Positions 34,029-42,423 of a stretch of DNA of 64,000 nucleotides are shown piece after piece. The notes under the pieces were generated by a model. That model was not told the DNA's origin and made no database searches. It saw only the letters and a program-made list of their open reading frames with translations. The position numbers and the translations under genes were made by a program. Source of the stretch: Streptomyces sannanensis (GTDB lineage Bacteria > Actinomycetota > Actinomycetes > Streptomycetales > Streptomycetaceae); the NCBI RefSeq assembly GCF_039536205.1, contig NZ_BAAAYL010000001.1:3658001-3722000 (forward strand). The letters are read 5' to 3'. Each line of letters begins with the position of its first letter. Position 1 is the stretch's first letter.

Positions 34029-34183
34029 GTCACAACTGTGTGACCGCGCATCAAGTTCCCCGCGTCGGAGCCGTGTCCGGTTCCGCCCCATGCGTCATTC
34101 GGCGCCCGTTGTGACTCAACCGACCCGTCATGAAATGCCGGGTTCGTCTGATATGTCCTCAGGTCACTCCGTTGGGTGATCTG
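34029..34183. promoter_or_regulatory. Operator-like inverted repeats upstream of wblA
   Basis: The 371-nt divergent gap (33964-34334) has two dyads. GTCACAACTGTGTGAC (34029-34044) is a perfect 6-4-6 inverted repeat. CAGGTCAC/GTGATCTG (34160-34167 and 34176-34183) is 7 of 8 with an 8-nt spacer. A possible -10 CATAGT lies at 34193-34198. Which regulator binds is not deducible; wblA is known as a heavily regulated developmental gene. Confidence 0.4.
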
Positions 34184-34334
34184 CCGCGTACGCATAGTCC
34201 GTTCGGGCCATTCAAGATTGGGCCCGAAGGGGGTGTTGCGCTGTGTCCACCTTCCGTAACGTCCTCAACTGGCAGCGGTGAATATGCCGCTGTCGCCGTG
34301 GGGGAGCCCCGATTCGGGAGAGGACGGCGCCGGC

Positions 34335-34682
34335 ATGGGCTGGGTAACCGACTGGAGTGCGCAGGCAGCCTGCCGCACGACGGATCCGGATGAACTGTTC
34401 GTTCAAGGGGCAGCGCAGAACAGGGCCAAGGCGGTGTGCACCGGATGCCCGGTGCGGACCGAGTGCCTGGCCGATGCGCTCGACAATCGCGTCGAATTCG
34501 GCGTATGGGGTGGCATGACCGAGCGGGAGCGCCGCGCACTGCTGCGCAGGCGCCCCACCGTCACCTCCTGGCGCCGACTGCTGGAGACCGCGCGTACGGA
34601 GTACGAGCGGGGTACGGGTGACCTGCCCGTACCGGTGGCGGCAGAAGTGGCGTACGAGGAGTCGTACGCGGCAGTGGGCTGA
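34335..34682 (+). CDS. wblA: WhiB-like iron-sulfur regulator WblA
   Basis: 115 aa. The [4Fe-4S] cysteines are C13, C35, C38 and C44 (CxxC within VCTGCPVRTEC), followed by the WhiB glycine turn GVWGG (56-60) and the basic helix ERERRALLRRR. The sequence from MGWVTDWSAQAACRT is characteristic of WblA, which represses antibiotic production and is needed for aerial hyphae to become spores. The ATG at 34335 has GGGAGAGGACGG upstream; earlier in-frame ATGs are rejected because they add a non-family leader. Confidence 0.95.
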   Translation: MGWVTDWSAQAACRTTDPDELFVQGAAQNRAKAVCTGCPVRTECLADALDNRVEFGVWGGMTERERRALLRRRPTVTSWRRLLETARTEYERGTGDLPVPVAAEVAYEESYAAVG

Positions 34683-34789
34683 CAGCCCGGCTGCGCCAGG
34701 GCGAGTGCCGCGGACAGCCGCCGCGCGTCGCTGCCCCGTGCCTGCTGCCCGGCGGTGCATTGGCGCCGGGCGTCACACGGCTTCCCCCT

Positions 34790-34823
34790 GGCACGCCGCC
34801 GGCCTTCCGGACGGCGGCGTGCC
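34790..34823. terminator. Terminator between wblA and the convergent ATPase genes
   Basis: GGCACGCCGCCG (34790-34801) pairs exactly with 34812-34823; 10-nt loop. Confidence 0.8.
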
Positions 34824-34831
34824 GAGCGGTG

Positions 34832-36142
34832 TCAGGTGCCGACGGCGGGGCTGGGTGTGCCGTCGGCCAGGAGGGCGCCGATCTGGCGGAGGCCCGCGAG
34901 GTCGTGTACGTCGCCCGGAAGCGCGGCGACCTCGATCACCGGGACCTCCGGGTGGAGTGCGGTGAAGCGGTCGCGCGTGTGCCGTTCGCGTGCCAGTACG
35001 TGCATCCGCTCGGCATGAAGCCGCAGCAGACCTGCCGTCAGGCGTGCTGTGTGGTCGGAGGTGGGGTCGTTCTCGGTGTCGGACGTTTCGGGAGAGGGGA
35101 CCGAGTCCGCGCGGTCACGACCCTGAGCCTTCCCGGCCTTCTGATCCACAATGCGGCCTTCATCAAGATTTTCTGCCGCGGCCAGTGCCCGCTCGGCCGA
35201 CAGCCGGGCGGCGCCACTGCCGTGGACCCGGTTGAGTACGAGCCCGGCGAGCGGCATCTTCTCCGCGGCCAGCCGTTCCACGAAGTACGCCGCCTCACGC
35301 AGCGCGTCCCGCTCCGGCGCGGCGACGACCAGAAAGGCCGTGCCGGGCGCCTGGAGCAGTCGGTAGGTGGCGTCCGCGCGGGTGCGGAAGCCGCCGAACA
35401 TCGTGTCCATGGCCGCCACGAAGGTCTGTACGTCCCGCAGCAGCTGTCCCCCCAGCAGCTTCCCGAGCGTGCCGGTCATCATCGACATGCCGACGTTGAG
35501 GAACTTCAACCCGGCCCGTCCGCCCATCTTCGCGGGGGCCATCAGCAGCCGGATGAACTTGCCGTCCAGGAAGGAGCCGAGCCGCTTCGGCGCGTCCAGG
35601 AAGTCCAGCGCGGAGCGCGACGGCGGGGTGTCGACCACGATGAGGTCCCACTCGTTCCGCGCGCTCAGCTGACCGAGCTTCTCCATGGCCATGTACTCCT
35701 GCGTGCCCGCGAAACCGGCCGACAGGGACTGGTAGAAGGGGTTCTCAAGGATCGCCCGGGCTCGTTCGGCATCCGCGTGGGCTTCGACGATCTCGTCGAA
35801 GGTGCGCTTCATGTCGAGCATCATGGCGTGCAGTTCTCCCGCCCGTCGCCCGCCATCGCCCTTGTCGGAATCGCTGTGCGATGCGCCTCCTGAGCCGTTC
35901 ACCCCCGGCACCCGCCGCGGGGTGTTGTCCAGCGAGTCGATGCCCATGGACTGGGCGAGCCGCCGCGCCGGGTCGATGGTGAGGACGACCACCTTGCGGC
36001 CGCGTTCCGCGGCCCGGACGGCCAACGCGGCCGCTGTTGTGGTCTTGCCGACGCCGCCGGCCCCGCAGCACACGATGATGCGGATCTCCGGGTTGTCGAG
36101 GAGCGGGTCGATCTCCAGAGCGAGAGCCGTCCTCGGTGTCAT
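34832..36142 (-). CDS. ArsA/GET3-type ATPase (second of a pair)
   Basis: 436 aa. Deviant Walker A CCGAGGVGKTTTAAALAV, switch I-like LTIDPARRLAQSMG, and Walker B-like LIVVDTPPSRSALDFLDAPK. An inserted low-complexity stretch (GSGGASHSDSDKGDGG) and an acidic one (SPETSDTENDPTSD) are peculiar to this copy. It lacks the Cys triad of true arsenite pumps. In actinobacteria two tandem ArsA-like proteins next to wblA are conserved; role unproven, possibly tail-anchored protein targeting or envelope assembly. Coupled to its partner by an ATGA overlap. Confidence 0.9.
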   Translation of the reverse strand: MTPRTALALEIDPLLDNPEIRIIVCCGAGGVGKTTTAAALAVRAAERGRKVVVLTIDPARRLAQSMGIDSLDNTPRRVPGVNGSGGASHSDSDKGDGGRRAGELHAMMLDMKRTFDEIVEAHADAERARAILENPFYQSLSAGFAGTQEYMAMEKLGQLSARNEWDLIVVDTPPSRSALDFLDAPKRLGSFLDGKFIRLLMAPAKMGGRAGLKFLNVGMSMMTGTLGKLLGGQLLRDVQTFVAAMDTMFGGFRTRADATYRLLQAPGTAFLVVAAPERDALREAAYFVERLAAEKMPLAGLVLNRVHGSGAARLSAERALAAAENLDEGRIVDQKAGKAQGRDRADSVPSPETSDTENDPTSDHTARLTAGLLRLHAERMHVLARERHTRDRFTALHPEVPVIEVAALPGDVHDLAGLRQIGALLADGTPSPAVGT

Positions 36143-37101
36143 GAGCCCACCCCTTGCTTGCGCAGTTCCGTCGCCAGTTCATGGAGACCGGCCAGGTCCA
36201 CTCCCTCGCCGATCAGCGGGAGTTCGTAGGAAGGAAGACCGAGCCCGGACAGAACGGTCCGCTGCTCGCGCTCCAGCTCGACCCGCTGGGCGTGTTCCGC
36301 GGCCTGTTCGAGCAGCGGACCGACCAGCTGCTTGCCGCCGCGTACACCGGCCCGGGAGAGCGCGGCGGCCACGGCGGCCCGGTGGTCGTTGGCCGCGGCG
36401 CGTACCGCCTCCTCGTCGAGGATGTGCGGGCGGATCATATTGACGAAGACATTGCCGACCGGGAGCGCGGCCTCGTGCAGCTCGGCGACACCGTCGGCGG
36501 TCTCCTGGACCGGCATCTCCTCCAGCAGGGTCACCAAGTGCACTGCGGTTTCGGGCGACTTGAGGACCCGCATGACGGCCTGGGCCTGATTGTGTATCGG
36601 GCCGATCCTGGCGAGGCCCGCCACCTCGTCGTTCACATTGAGGAATCGGGTGATGCGTCCGGTGGGTGGGGCGTCCATGACGACGTAGTCGTAGGAGTAC
36701 CGGCCGCGTTTGTTCTTGCGGCGCACCGCCTCGCAGGCCTTGCCGGTGAGGAGTACGTCCCGCAGGCCCGGTGCGATGGTCGTGGCGAAGTCGATCGCGC
36801 CCAGTTTCTTCAGCGCGCGGCCGGCTCCGCCGAGCTTGTAGAACATCTGGAGGTAGTCGAGCAGCGCCAGTTCGGGATCGATGGCGAGGGCGTACACCTC
36901 CCCGCCGCCCGGGGCGACCGCGATTCTGCGCTCCTCGTACGGAAGGGCTTCCGTCTCGAAGAGCTGCGCGATGCCCTGCCGGCCCTCGACCTCGACGAGG
37001 AGGGTGCGTCTGCCCTCCGTCGCGAGGGCGAGCGCGAGTGCCGCGGCCACCGTGGTCTTTCCGGTACCGCCTTTTCCGCTGACGACCTGGAGCCTGCTCA
37101 C
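36139..37101 (-). CDS. ArsA/GET3-type ATPase (first of a pair)
   Basis: 320 aa from GTG 37101 (VSRLQVVSGKGGTGKTTVAA). Walker A at about 8-16, VEVEGRQGIAQLFE in switch I position, YDYVVMDAPPTGRITRFLNV as the DxxP switch II. The longer frame upstream is antisense to the DUF4177 gene and is rejected. Its last 4 bases overlap the second ATPase gene. The two probably form a heterodimer; that is inferred from co-translation and fold. Confidence 0.92.
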   Translation of the reverse strand: MSRLQVVSGKGGTGKTTVAAALALALATEGRRTLLVEVEGRQGIAQLFETEALPYEERRIAVAPGGGEVYALAIDPELALLDYLQMFYKLGGAGRALKKLGAIDFATTIAPGLRDVLLTGKACEAVRRKNKRGRYSYDYVVMDAPPTGRITRFLNVNDEVAGLARIGPIHNQAQAVMRVLKSPETAVHLVTLLEEMPVQETADGVAELHEAALPVGNVFVNMIRPHILDEEAVRAAANDHRAAVAAALSRAGVRGGKQLVGPLLEQAAEHAQRVELEREQRTVLSGLGLPSYELPLIGEGVDLAGLHELATELRKQGVGS

Positions 37102-37160
37102 GCCCTGGAGCCTAACCAGTCGTACGGGGACTGAAGCAGGAGGCCGACAGTGACAGCGGC

Positions 37161-37166
37161 TACAGT
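37161..37166 (+). promoter_or_regulatory. -10 box TACAGT of a leaderless promoter
   Basis: TACAGT ends 7 nt before the ATG of the DUF4177 gene, leaving no room for a leader or ribosome-binding site. Confidence 0.5.
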
Positions 37167-37173
37167 CGGCTCC

Positions 37174-37329
37174 ATGACCAAGTGGGAATACTCGACCGTG
37201 CCCCTCCTCGTGCACGCGACGAAGCAGATTCTGGACACCTGGGGCGAGGACGGCTGGGAGCTCGTCCAGGTCGTCCCCGGTCCCAACCCCGAGCAGCTGG
37301 TGGCCTACCTGAAGCGGGAGAAGGCATGA
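37174..37329 (+). CDS. DUF4177 small protein
   Basis: 51 aa: MTKWEYSTVPLLVHATKQIL then DTWGEDGWELVQVVPGPNPE, ending YLKREKA. The W-E-Y start and GEDGWELVQV are the DUF4177 signature. Leaderless, and its stop overlaps the ATG of the RidA gene (ATGA), so the two are co-translated. Function unknown. Confidence 0.9.
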   Translation: MTKWEYSTVPLLVHATKQILDTWGEDGWELVQVVPGPNPEQLVAYLKREKA

Positions 37330-37796
37330 GCGCCGTAGTAGAAGCCAAGCTCGCCGAGCTGGGGCTGACCCTGCCCGAGGTCGTGCCGCCGCTGGCCGCC
37401 TACCAGCCGGCCGTGCAGTCGGGCCCGTACATCTACACCTCCGGCCAGCTCCCGATGGTGGACGGCAAGCTTCCGGTCACCGGCAAGGTCGGTGCCGAGG
37501 TGACCCCGGAGGAGGCCAAGGACCTGGCGCGTACCTGCGCGCTGAACGCGCTGGCGGCCGTGAAGTCGGTCGCGGGCGACCTGGACCGTATCGCCCGAGT
37601 CGTGAAGGTCGTCGGTTTTGTCGCGTCGGCCTCGGACTTCACCGGCCAGCCGGCCGTCGTCAACGGCGCCAGCGAACTGCTGGGCGAGGTCCTCGGCGAC
37701 AAGGGCGTGCACGCCCGCAGCGCGGTCGGCGTCGCGGTGCTGCCGCTGGACGCGCCGGTCGAGGTCGAGATCCAGGTCGAGCTCGTCCAGGGCTGA
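37326..37796 (+). CDS. RidA/YjgF-family protein
   Basis: 156 aa, the YjgF-like fold: SGPYIYTSGQLPMVDGKLPV, LNALAAVKSVAGDLDRIARV and VGVAVLPLDAPVEVEIQVELV. It belongs to the group with a conserved N-terminal extension (LAELGLTLPEV) rather than the canonical Arg-containing RidA imine deaminase; the catalytic Arg before the C-terminus is replaced by HARSAVGVAVLP, so imine hydrolysis is unsure. Starts on the ATGA of the DUF4177 gene. Confidence 0.9.
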   Translation: MSAVVEAKLAELGLTLPEVVPPLAAYQPAVQSGPYIYTSGQLPMVDGKLPVTGKVGAEVTPEEAKDLARTCALNALAAVKSVAGDLDRIARVVKVVGFVASASDFTGQPAVVNGASELLGEVLGDKGVHARSAVGVAVLPLDAPVEVEIQVELVQG

Positions 37797-37825
37797 CTCC
37801 TCTCGAACATCCAGCCGGTAACGGA

Positions 37826-37831
37826 TAGCCT
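37826..37831 (+). promoter_or_regulatory. -10 box TAGCCT of a leaderless promoter
   Basis: TAGCCT ends 6 nt before the NUDIX gene ATG at 37838; no Shine-Dalgarno is present. Confidence 0.5.
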
Positions 37832-37837
37832 CCGGCC

Positions 37838-38701
37838 ATGGCGAATGGTCAGTGGTATCCGCCCGAGTGGCCCGACAGGATCCGCGCGCTTGCTCGCGGT
37901 GAGCTCACCCCCGCGGCCCCCAAACGGGCCGCGACGGTGATGCTGCTGCGTGACTCCGTGGCCGGTCCTGCCGTACACATGCTGCGCAGACGCGCCTCCA
38001 TGGCCTTTGCCGGGGGCGCGTACGCGTATCCGGGCGGCGGTGTCGACCCGCGCGACGACGCCCACGGCGTCGGCTGGGCCGGGCCCTCGCGGGAGGCATG
38101 GGCGGACCGGCTGGGTGTGGACCCGGCGTCCGCGCAGGCCATCGTGTGCGCGGCGGTGCGCGAGACATACGAGGAGGCGGGCGTTCTGCTCGCCGGCGAG
38201 ACCCCGGACACCGTGGTCGGCGACACGACCGGCGAGGACTGGGAGGCCGACCGCCTGGCGCTGGTCGGCCGGGAACTGTCCTTCGCGGACTTCCTGGAAC
38301 GGCGCGGTCTGGTGCTGCGGTCCGATCTGCTGGGCGCGTGGGCCCGATGGATCACCCCGGAGTTCGAGCCGCGCCGCTACGACACCTGGTTCTTCGTGGC
38401 CGCGCTGCCCGAGGGTCAGCGCACTCGCAATGCCTCGACGGAGGCCGACCGCACGGTGTGGATCCGGCCCCCGGAGGCCGCAGAGCGGTACGACAGGGGT
38501 GAGCTGCTGATGATGCCGCCGACCATCTCCACGCTGCGGCAGCTGACGCCGTACGACGCGGCCGCGAAGGCCCTCTCGGCCGCGGCGGACCGGGATCTGA
38601 CGCCCGTGCTCGCGCAGGCCCGGCTGGAGGGCGAGAAGCTGGTGCTCAGCTGGCCCGGCCACGACGAGTTCACCAAGCACGTCCCCACGGAAGGCGCCTG
38701 A
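37838..38701 (+). CDS. NUDIX hydrolase
   Basis: 287 aa. The NUDIX box is split by the usual small insertion: GGGVDPRDDAHG then AAVRETYEEAGVLLAG supplies the RExxxEEAG metal-binding helix. N-terminal VMLLRDSVAGPAVHMLRRRA and MAFAGGAYAYPGG match the NUDT19/acyl-CoA-diphosphatase-like group. Probably hydrolyses a nucleoside diphosphate derivative; substrate unknown. Leaderless start; 3 nt separate it from the next gene. Confidence 0.92.
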   Translation: MANGQWYPPEWPDRIRALARGELTPAAPKRAATVMLLRDSVAGPAVHMLRRRASMAFAGGAYAYPGGGVDPRDDAHGVGWAGPSREAWADRLGVDPASAQAIVCAAVRETYEEAGVLLAGETPDTVVGDTTGEDWEADRLALVGRELSFADFLERRGLVLRSDLLGAWARWITPEFEPRRYDTWFFVAALPEGQRTRNASTEADRTVWIRPPEAAERYDRGELLMMPPTISTLRQLTPYDAAAKALSAAADRDLTPVLAQARLEGEKLVLSWPGHDEFTKHVPTEGA

Positions 38702-38704
38702 AGC

Positions 38705-39535
38705 ATGACCGACGCAGCCGCGCTGCCCGGGCAGCCCCGCGGTGGGGTGCTGTCCGGGCCTGCCACCGCCCGCGCCGTCAATGTCCTCGCGCCGAACCCC
38801 TCCGCGATGACGCTCGACGGCACCAACACCTGGATCGTCTCCGAGCCGGACTCCGACCTGGCGGTCGTCGTCGACCCGGGCCCGCTCGACGAGGGACACC
38901 TCCGGAACGTCATCGCCACCGCCGAGAAGGCCGGCAAGCGCGTCGCGCTGACCCTGCTCACCCACGGCCACCCGGACCACGCCGAGGGCGCGGCCCGTTT
39001 CGCCGAGCTGACGGACACACCCGTACGTGCCCTGGACCCGGCGCTGCGGCTCGGCGACGAGGGGCTGGCCGCCGGTGACGTCGTCGGGGTCGGCGGCCTG
39101 GAGATGCGCGTCGTGCCGACTCCCGGGCACACCGCGGACTCGCTCTGCTTCCACCTCCCGGCGGACCGGGCGGTGCTGACGGGGGACACGGTCCTCGGCC
39201 GGGGTACGACGGTCGTGGCGCACCCCGACGGGCGGCTCGGCGACTACCTTGACTCGCTGCGTCGGCTGCGCTCCCTCACCGTCGACGACGGCGTCCGCAC
39301 GGTCCTGCCCGGCCACGGTCCGGTGCTCGACGACGCCCAGGGGGCGGTCGAGTTCTACCTCGCGCACCGCGCCCACCGTCTCGCCCAGGTCGAGACGGCC
39401 GTCGAGAACGGTCACACCACCCCGGCGGCCGTGGTGGCCCATGTCTACGCCGATGTGGACCGTTCGCTGTGGCCCGCGGCCGAGCTGTCGGTGCGGGCGC
39501 AGATGGAGTATCTGAAGGAGCACGGCCTGATCTGA
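38705..39535 (+). CDS. Metallo-beta-lactamase-fold hydrolase
   Basis: 276 aa. The zinc motif THGHPDHAEGAARF (HxHxDH), VPTPGHTADSLCF, LTGDTVLGRG and VLPGHGPVLDD are all present; a C-terminal winged-helix-like region (HVYADVDRSLWPAAELSVRA) is typical of the LACTB2-like group. That group has endoribonuclease or thioesterase members. It is the terminal gene of the DUF4177-RidA-NUDIX-MBL cluster. Confidence 0.93.
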   Translation: MTDAAALPGQPRGGVLSGPATARAVNVLAPNPSAMTLDGTNTWIVSEPDSDLAVVVDPGPLDEGHLRNVIATAEKAGKRVALTLLTHGHPDHAEGAARFAELTDTPVRALDPALRLGDEGLAAGDVVGVGGLEMRVVPTPGHTADSLCFHLPADRAVLTGDTVLGRGTTVVAHPDGRLGDYLDSLRRLRSLTVDDGVRTVLPGHGPVLDDAQGAVEFYLAHRAHRLAQVETAVENGHTTPAAVVAHVYADVDRSLWPAAELSVRAQMEYLKEHGLI

Positions 39536-39633
39536 GGACCCGGACACGGAGACGCTCTCTCCTGTGTCCTACGCTCCGCATGCGCCGTTGAGAGCGGCGC
39601 GCACTCTTTCACCGTTCCTGGGGGGAACTTTCC

Positions 39634-40518
39634 GTGTTCGTACTGGCCGTCATTCTGTTCATCGCCGCGGCGGTGCTGTTCTTCGTCGGACGCTCGAACG
39701 ACGCCACGAAGCTGAAACTGGGCGCCGCGGGCGCGGTGATCGCGGGGCTGTTCTTCGTGATCGCCAGCTGTGTGACCGTGATCAGCGCCTATGAGGTGGG
39801 TGTACCGGTGACCTTCGGCAAGGTCGGGTCGCCGATGACCTCCGGCATACAGTTCACCTCGCCGTTCACCTCCGTCACCAACTTCTCCACCCGGCCGGTG
39901 GACCTCAATCTGTCCGACAAGGACGTGGTCGAGGTGCGCTCCTCGCAGGGCGGGGTGATGTACGCGGAGGTGACCGTGAAGTGGTCGGTGATCCCGTCCA
40001 AGGCGGTGGAGCTGTACAAGCTCGCGGGCAGCGAGTCGGCGATCCAGCAGCGGCTGGTCTACCCGGACAGCCGGGAGATCGTGCGCAACGTCTTCGCCCG
40101 TCACACCAGCGAGGAGGGCTACTCCTCGGCCCGGGAGAAGATCAACGGTGAGATCGCCGACCTGATCAAGGAGCGGCTGGCGCCGCGCGGAATCGCCGTC
40201 ACCACCGTCAACCTGCGCAATGTGAAGCCCTCGGACCAGCTCCAGGACCAGATCGACCGCAAGATCCAGCAGCAGCAGGCCACCGAGCGGGCCACCGAGG
40301 CGGCCCGTACGGCCGCGGCGGAGGCCGAGCGTCGGCGGATCGAGGCGGACGGCATCGCCAAGGCCAACAAGATCCTGAACGAATCGCTCACCGACAAGGT
40401 CCTGCTGAACCAGTGCATCGAGGCCTACAAGGAGGCCTCCGCCAAGAACCCCGTGTACGCCGTGCCGTGCGGCTCGGGCGGCGGCAACCCGCTGATCGTG
40501 GACGGCAGCAAGCGCTGA
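39634..40518 (+). CDS. SPFH/prohibitin-family membrane protein
   Basis: 294 aa. Two N-terminal hydrophobic stretches (FVLAVILFIAAAVLFFVG; AVIAGLFFVIASCVTVISAY) are followed by the band-7 domain (GVPVTFGKVGSPMTSGIQFT, DVVEVRSSQGGVMYAEVTVKW). The long Ala/Glu-rich coiled coil QQQQATERATEAARTAAAEA is typical. Such proteins build oligomeric scaffolds in the membrane. GTG start with GGGGGGAAC upstream. Followed by a near-perfect terminator. Confidence 0.92.
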   Translation: MFVLAVILFIAAAVLFFVGRSNDATKLKLGAAGAVIAGLFFVIASCVTVISAYEVGVPVTFGKVGSPMTSGIQFTSPFTSVTNFSTRPVDLNLSDKDVVEVRSSQGGVMYAEVTVKWSVIPSKAVELYKLAGSESAIQQRLVYPDSREIVRNVFARHTSEEGYSSAREKINGEIADLIKERLAPRGIAVTTVNLRNVKPSDQLQDQIDRKIQQQQATERATEAARTAAAEAERRRIEADGIAKANKILNESLTDKVLLNQCIEAYKEASAKNPVYAVPCGSGGGNPLIVDGSKR

Positions 40519-40523
40519 TGTGC

Positions 40524-40564
40524 GCGAAGGGGGCGCCCGGCACACTGCCGGGCGCCCCCTTCGC
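40524..40564. terminator. Bidirectional terminator, 19-bp perfect stem
   Basis: Arms 40524-40542 and 40546-40564 are exact complements around a CAC loop, between the convergent SPFH and crp genes. Confidence 0.92.
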
Positions 40565-40571
40565 ATAGGTA

Positions 40572-41246
40572 CTAGCGCGAGCGCTTCGCGAGGCGTTCTA
40601 CGTCCAGCAGGATCACGGCACGCGCCTCCAGGCGCAGCCAGCCGCGCTGGGCGAAGTCCGCCAGGGCCTTGTTGACCGTCTCGCGGGAGGCGCCGACGAG
40701 CTGGGCCAGCTCCTCCTGGGTCAGGTCGTGGACGACGTGGATGCCCTCCTCCGACTGCACGCCGAAGCGGCGCGACAGGTCGAGGAGCGCCCGGGCGACA
40801 CGGCCCGGAACGTCGGAGAAGACCAGGTCGGACATCTGGTCGTTGGTCTTGCGCAGCCGGCGGGCGACGGCGCGCAGCAGGGCGGAGGCCACCTCGGGGC
40901 GGGCGTTCAGCCAGGGCTGGAGGTCGCCGTGGCCGAGGCCGAGCAGCTTGACCTCGGTGAGCGCGGTCGCGGTGGCGGTGCGCGGGCCCGGGTCGAAGAG
41001 GGACAGCTCGCCGATCAGCTCACCGGGACCGAGGACGGCCAGCATGTTCTCGCGGCCGTCGGGGGAGGTGCGGTGGAGCTTGACCTTGCCCTCGGTGACC
41101 ACGTAGAGACGGTCGCCCGGGTCGCCCTCGTGGAAGAGTGCGTCACCGCGTGCGAGAGTCACCTCACTCATCGAGGCGCGGAGCTCCGCGGCCTGCTCGT
41201 CATCGAGCGCCGCGAAGAGCGGGGCGCGCCGCAGAACGTCGTCCAC
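40572..41246 (-). CDS. crp: Crp/Fnr-family cyclic-nucleotide-binding regulator
   Basis: 224 aa from GTG 41246 (VDDVLRRAPLFAALDDEQAA), preceded by GGAGAG; the longer frame is rejected. The cNMP-binding beta-roll contains GDALFHEGDPGDRLYVVTEGKVKLH and GPGELIGELSLFDPGPRTAT (phosphate-binding cassette). HTH: LTQEELAQLVGASRETVNKALADF. It is the streptomycete Crp, a global regulator of germination, development and specialised metabolism. Confidence 0.95.
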   Translation of the reverse strand: MDDVLRRAPLFAALDDEQAAELRASMSEVTLARGDALFHEGDPGDRLYVVTEGKVKLHRTSPDGRENMLAVLGPGELIGELSLFDPGPRTATATALTEVKLLGLGHGDLQPWLNARPEVASALLRAVARRLRKTNDQMSDLVFSDVPGRVARALLDLSRRFGVQSEEGIHVVHDLTQEELAQLVGASRETVNKALADFAQRGWLRLEARAVILLDVERLAKRSR

Positions 41247-41458
41247 GAGTTCTCTCCTTGTCGACCTGCTCAGGGGACCGTGGTCTCCATCATGCCGCAC
41301 GTCAGTGTGCTGTCCCGGGGGGCGACCACTGGAGGTTCGGCATATAAAAAGCGTGCAATCAATCACAAGTTTGACGTACTGGCGCTCCGGGTCGTGCCGC
41401 AGGGGGCCGATCGGGTAGCCGATGGACCATGCCGCGGGCGGATGTCAGTGCCGGGCTT

Positions 41459-41464
41459 TAGGCT
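41459..41464 (+). promoter_or_regulatory. -10 box TAGGCT of a leaderless promoter
   Basis: TAGGCT ends 6 nt before the GTG of nth; no Shine-Dalgarno. Located in the 224-nt crp-nth divergent gap, which includes an AT-rich stretch near 41340-41370 that is probably the crp promoter. Confidence 0.45.
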
Positions 41465-41470
41465 GGCCGG

Positions 41471-42370
41471 GTGTCCAATACGCCGGTGAGAGCGCAGGCC
41501 AAGGGGGCCGGACGAGTGACCGCAGGCCGTAATTCCGCTGTGGGCGAACAGGCGGCGACGAAGTCGAAGAAAGCCGCAAAAGCGACAAAATCCTCCGCCA
41601 AGCCCGAATCCCGGCTGGCGATGGTCCGCCGAGCCCGCCGGATCAACCGTGAGCTCGCCGAGGTGTATCCGTACGCCCACCCCGAGCTGGACTTCGAGAA
41701 CCCCTTCCAGCTGCTGGTCGCGACCGTTCTGTCGGCGCAGACGACCGACCTGAGGGTCAACCAGACCACCCCCGCGCTCTTCGCCCGCTTCCCCACGCCC
41801 GAGGAGCTCGCCGCGGCGAACCCGGAGGAGGTCGAGGAGCTCATCAGGCCCACCGGCTTCTTCCGCGCCAAGACCAAGTCGATCACGGGCCTTGCGGCGG
41901 CGATCAGGGACGACTTCGGCGGCGAGGTCCCCGGCCGCCTCGAGGACCTGGTCAAGCTGCCCGGCGTGGGCCGCAAGACGGCGTTCGTCGTGCTCGGCAA
42001 TGCCTTCGGAGTGCCCGGGCTCACCGTCGACACCCACTTCCAGCGACTCGTCCGCCGCTGGAAGTGGACGGAGCAGGAGGACCCGGAAAAGATCGAGGCG
42101 GAGATCGCAGCGATCTTCCCCAAGAGCGAGTGGACCATGCTCTCGCACCGGGTGATCTTCCACGGCCGCCGCATCTGCCACGCCCGCAAGCCGGCCTGCG
42201 GCGCCTGCCCGATCGCGCATCTGTGCCCCGCGTATGGAGAGGGCGAGACCGACCCGGACAAGGCGAAGAAGCTTCTGAAGTACGAGATGGGGGGTATGCC
42301 CGGCCAGCGCCTGAAGCCCCCGGCCGGCTACCCCGGCCGCCCGGCCCCGCCGCTGGGCGCCGCCGGGTGA
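41471..42370 (+). CDS. nth: Endonuclease III (DNA glycosylase/AP lyase)
   Basis: 299 aa, longer than E. coli Nth because of an N-terminal Lys/Ala-rich extension (1-48). Helix-hairpin-helix [10 protein letters not shown] with catalytic Lys K169 and Asp D187 (VDTHF). The [4Fe-4S] cluster cysteines C236, C243, C246 and C252 follow the C-x6-C-x2-C-x5-C rule. Removes oxidised pyrimidines. GTG start at the leaderless promoter; a downstream start removing the basic tail cannot be excluded. Confidence 0.95.
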   Translation: MSNTPVRAQAKGAGRVTAGRNSAVGEQAATKSKKAAKATKSSAKPESRLAMVRRARRINRELAEVYPYAHPELDFENPFQLLVATVLSAQTTDLRVNQTTPALFARFPTPEELAAANPEEVEELIRPTGFFRAKTKSITGLAAAIRDDFGGEVPGRLEDLVKLPGVGRKTAFVVLGNAFGVPGLTVDTHFQRLVRRWKWTEQEDPEKIEAEIAAIFPKSEWTMLSHRVIFHGRRICHARKPACGACPIAHLCPAYGEGETDPDKAKKLLKYEMGGMPGQRLKPPAGYPGRPAPPLGAAG

Positions 42371-42423
42371 ACGGCGCGGAACGATCTGCGGCGATGGCCG
42401 CGTTGTGATGGACGGGGGTTCCT

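Noticed and set aside
31747-34195. Alternative 669-codon minus-strand frame over the penicillin-binding protein
   Set aside because: Has none of the GT51/transpeptidase motifs, which are all in the other frame.
34832-37101. Arsenic-resistance operon
   Set aside because: The ATPases lack the arsenite-binding cysteines and no arsB, arsR or arsC is present.
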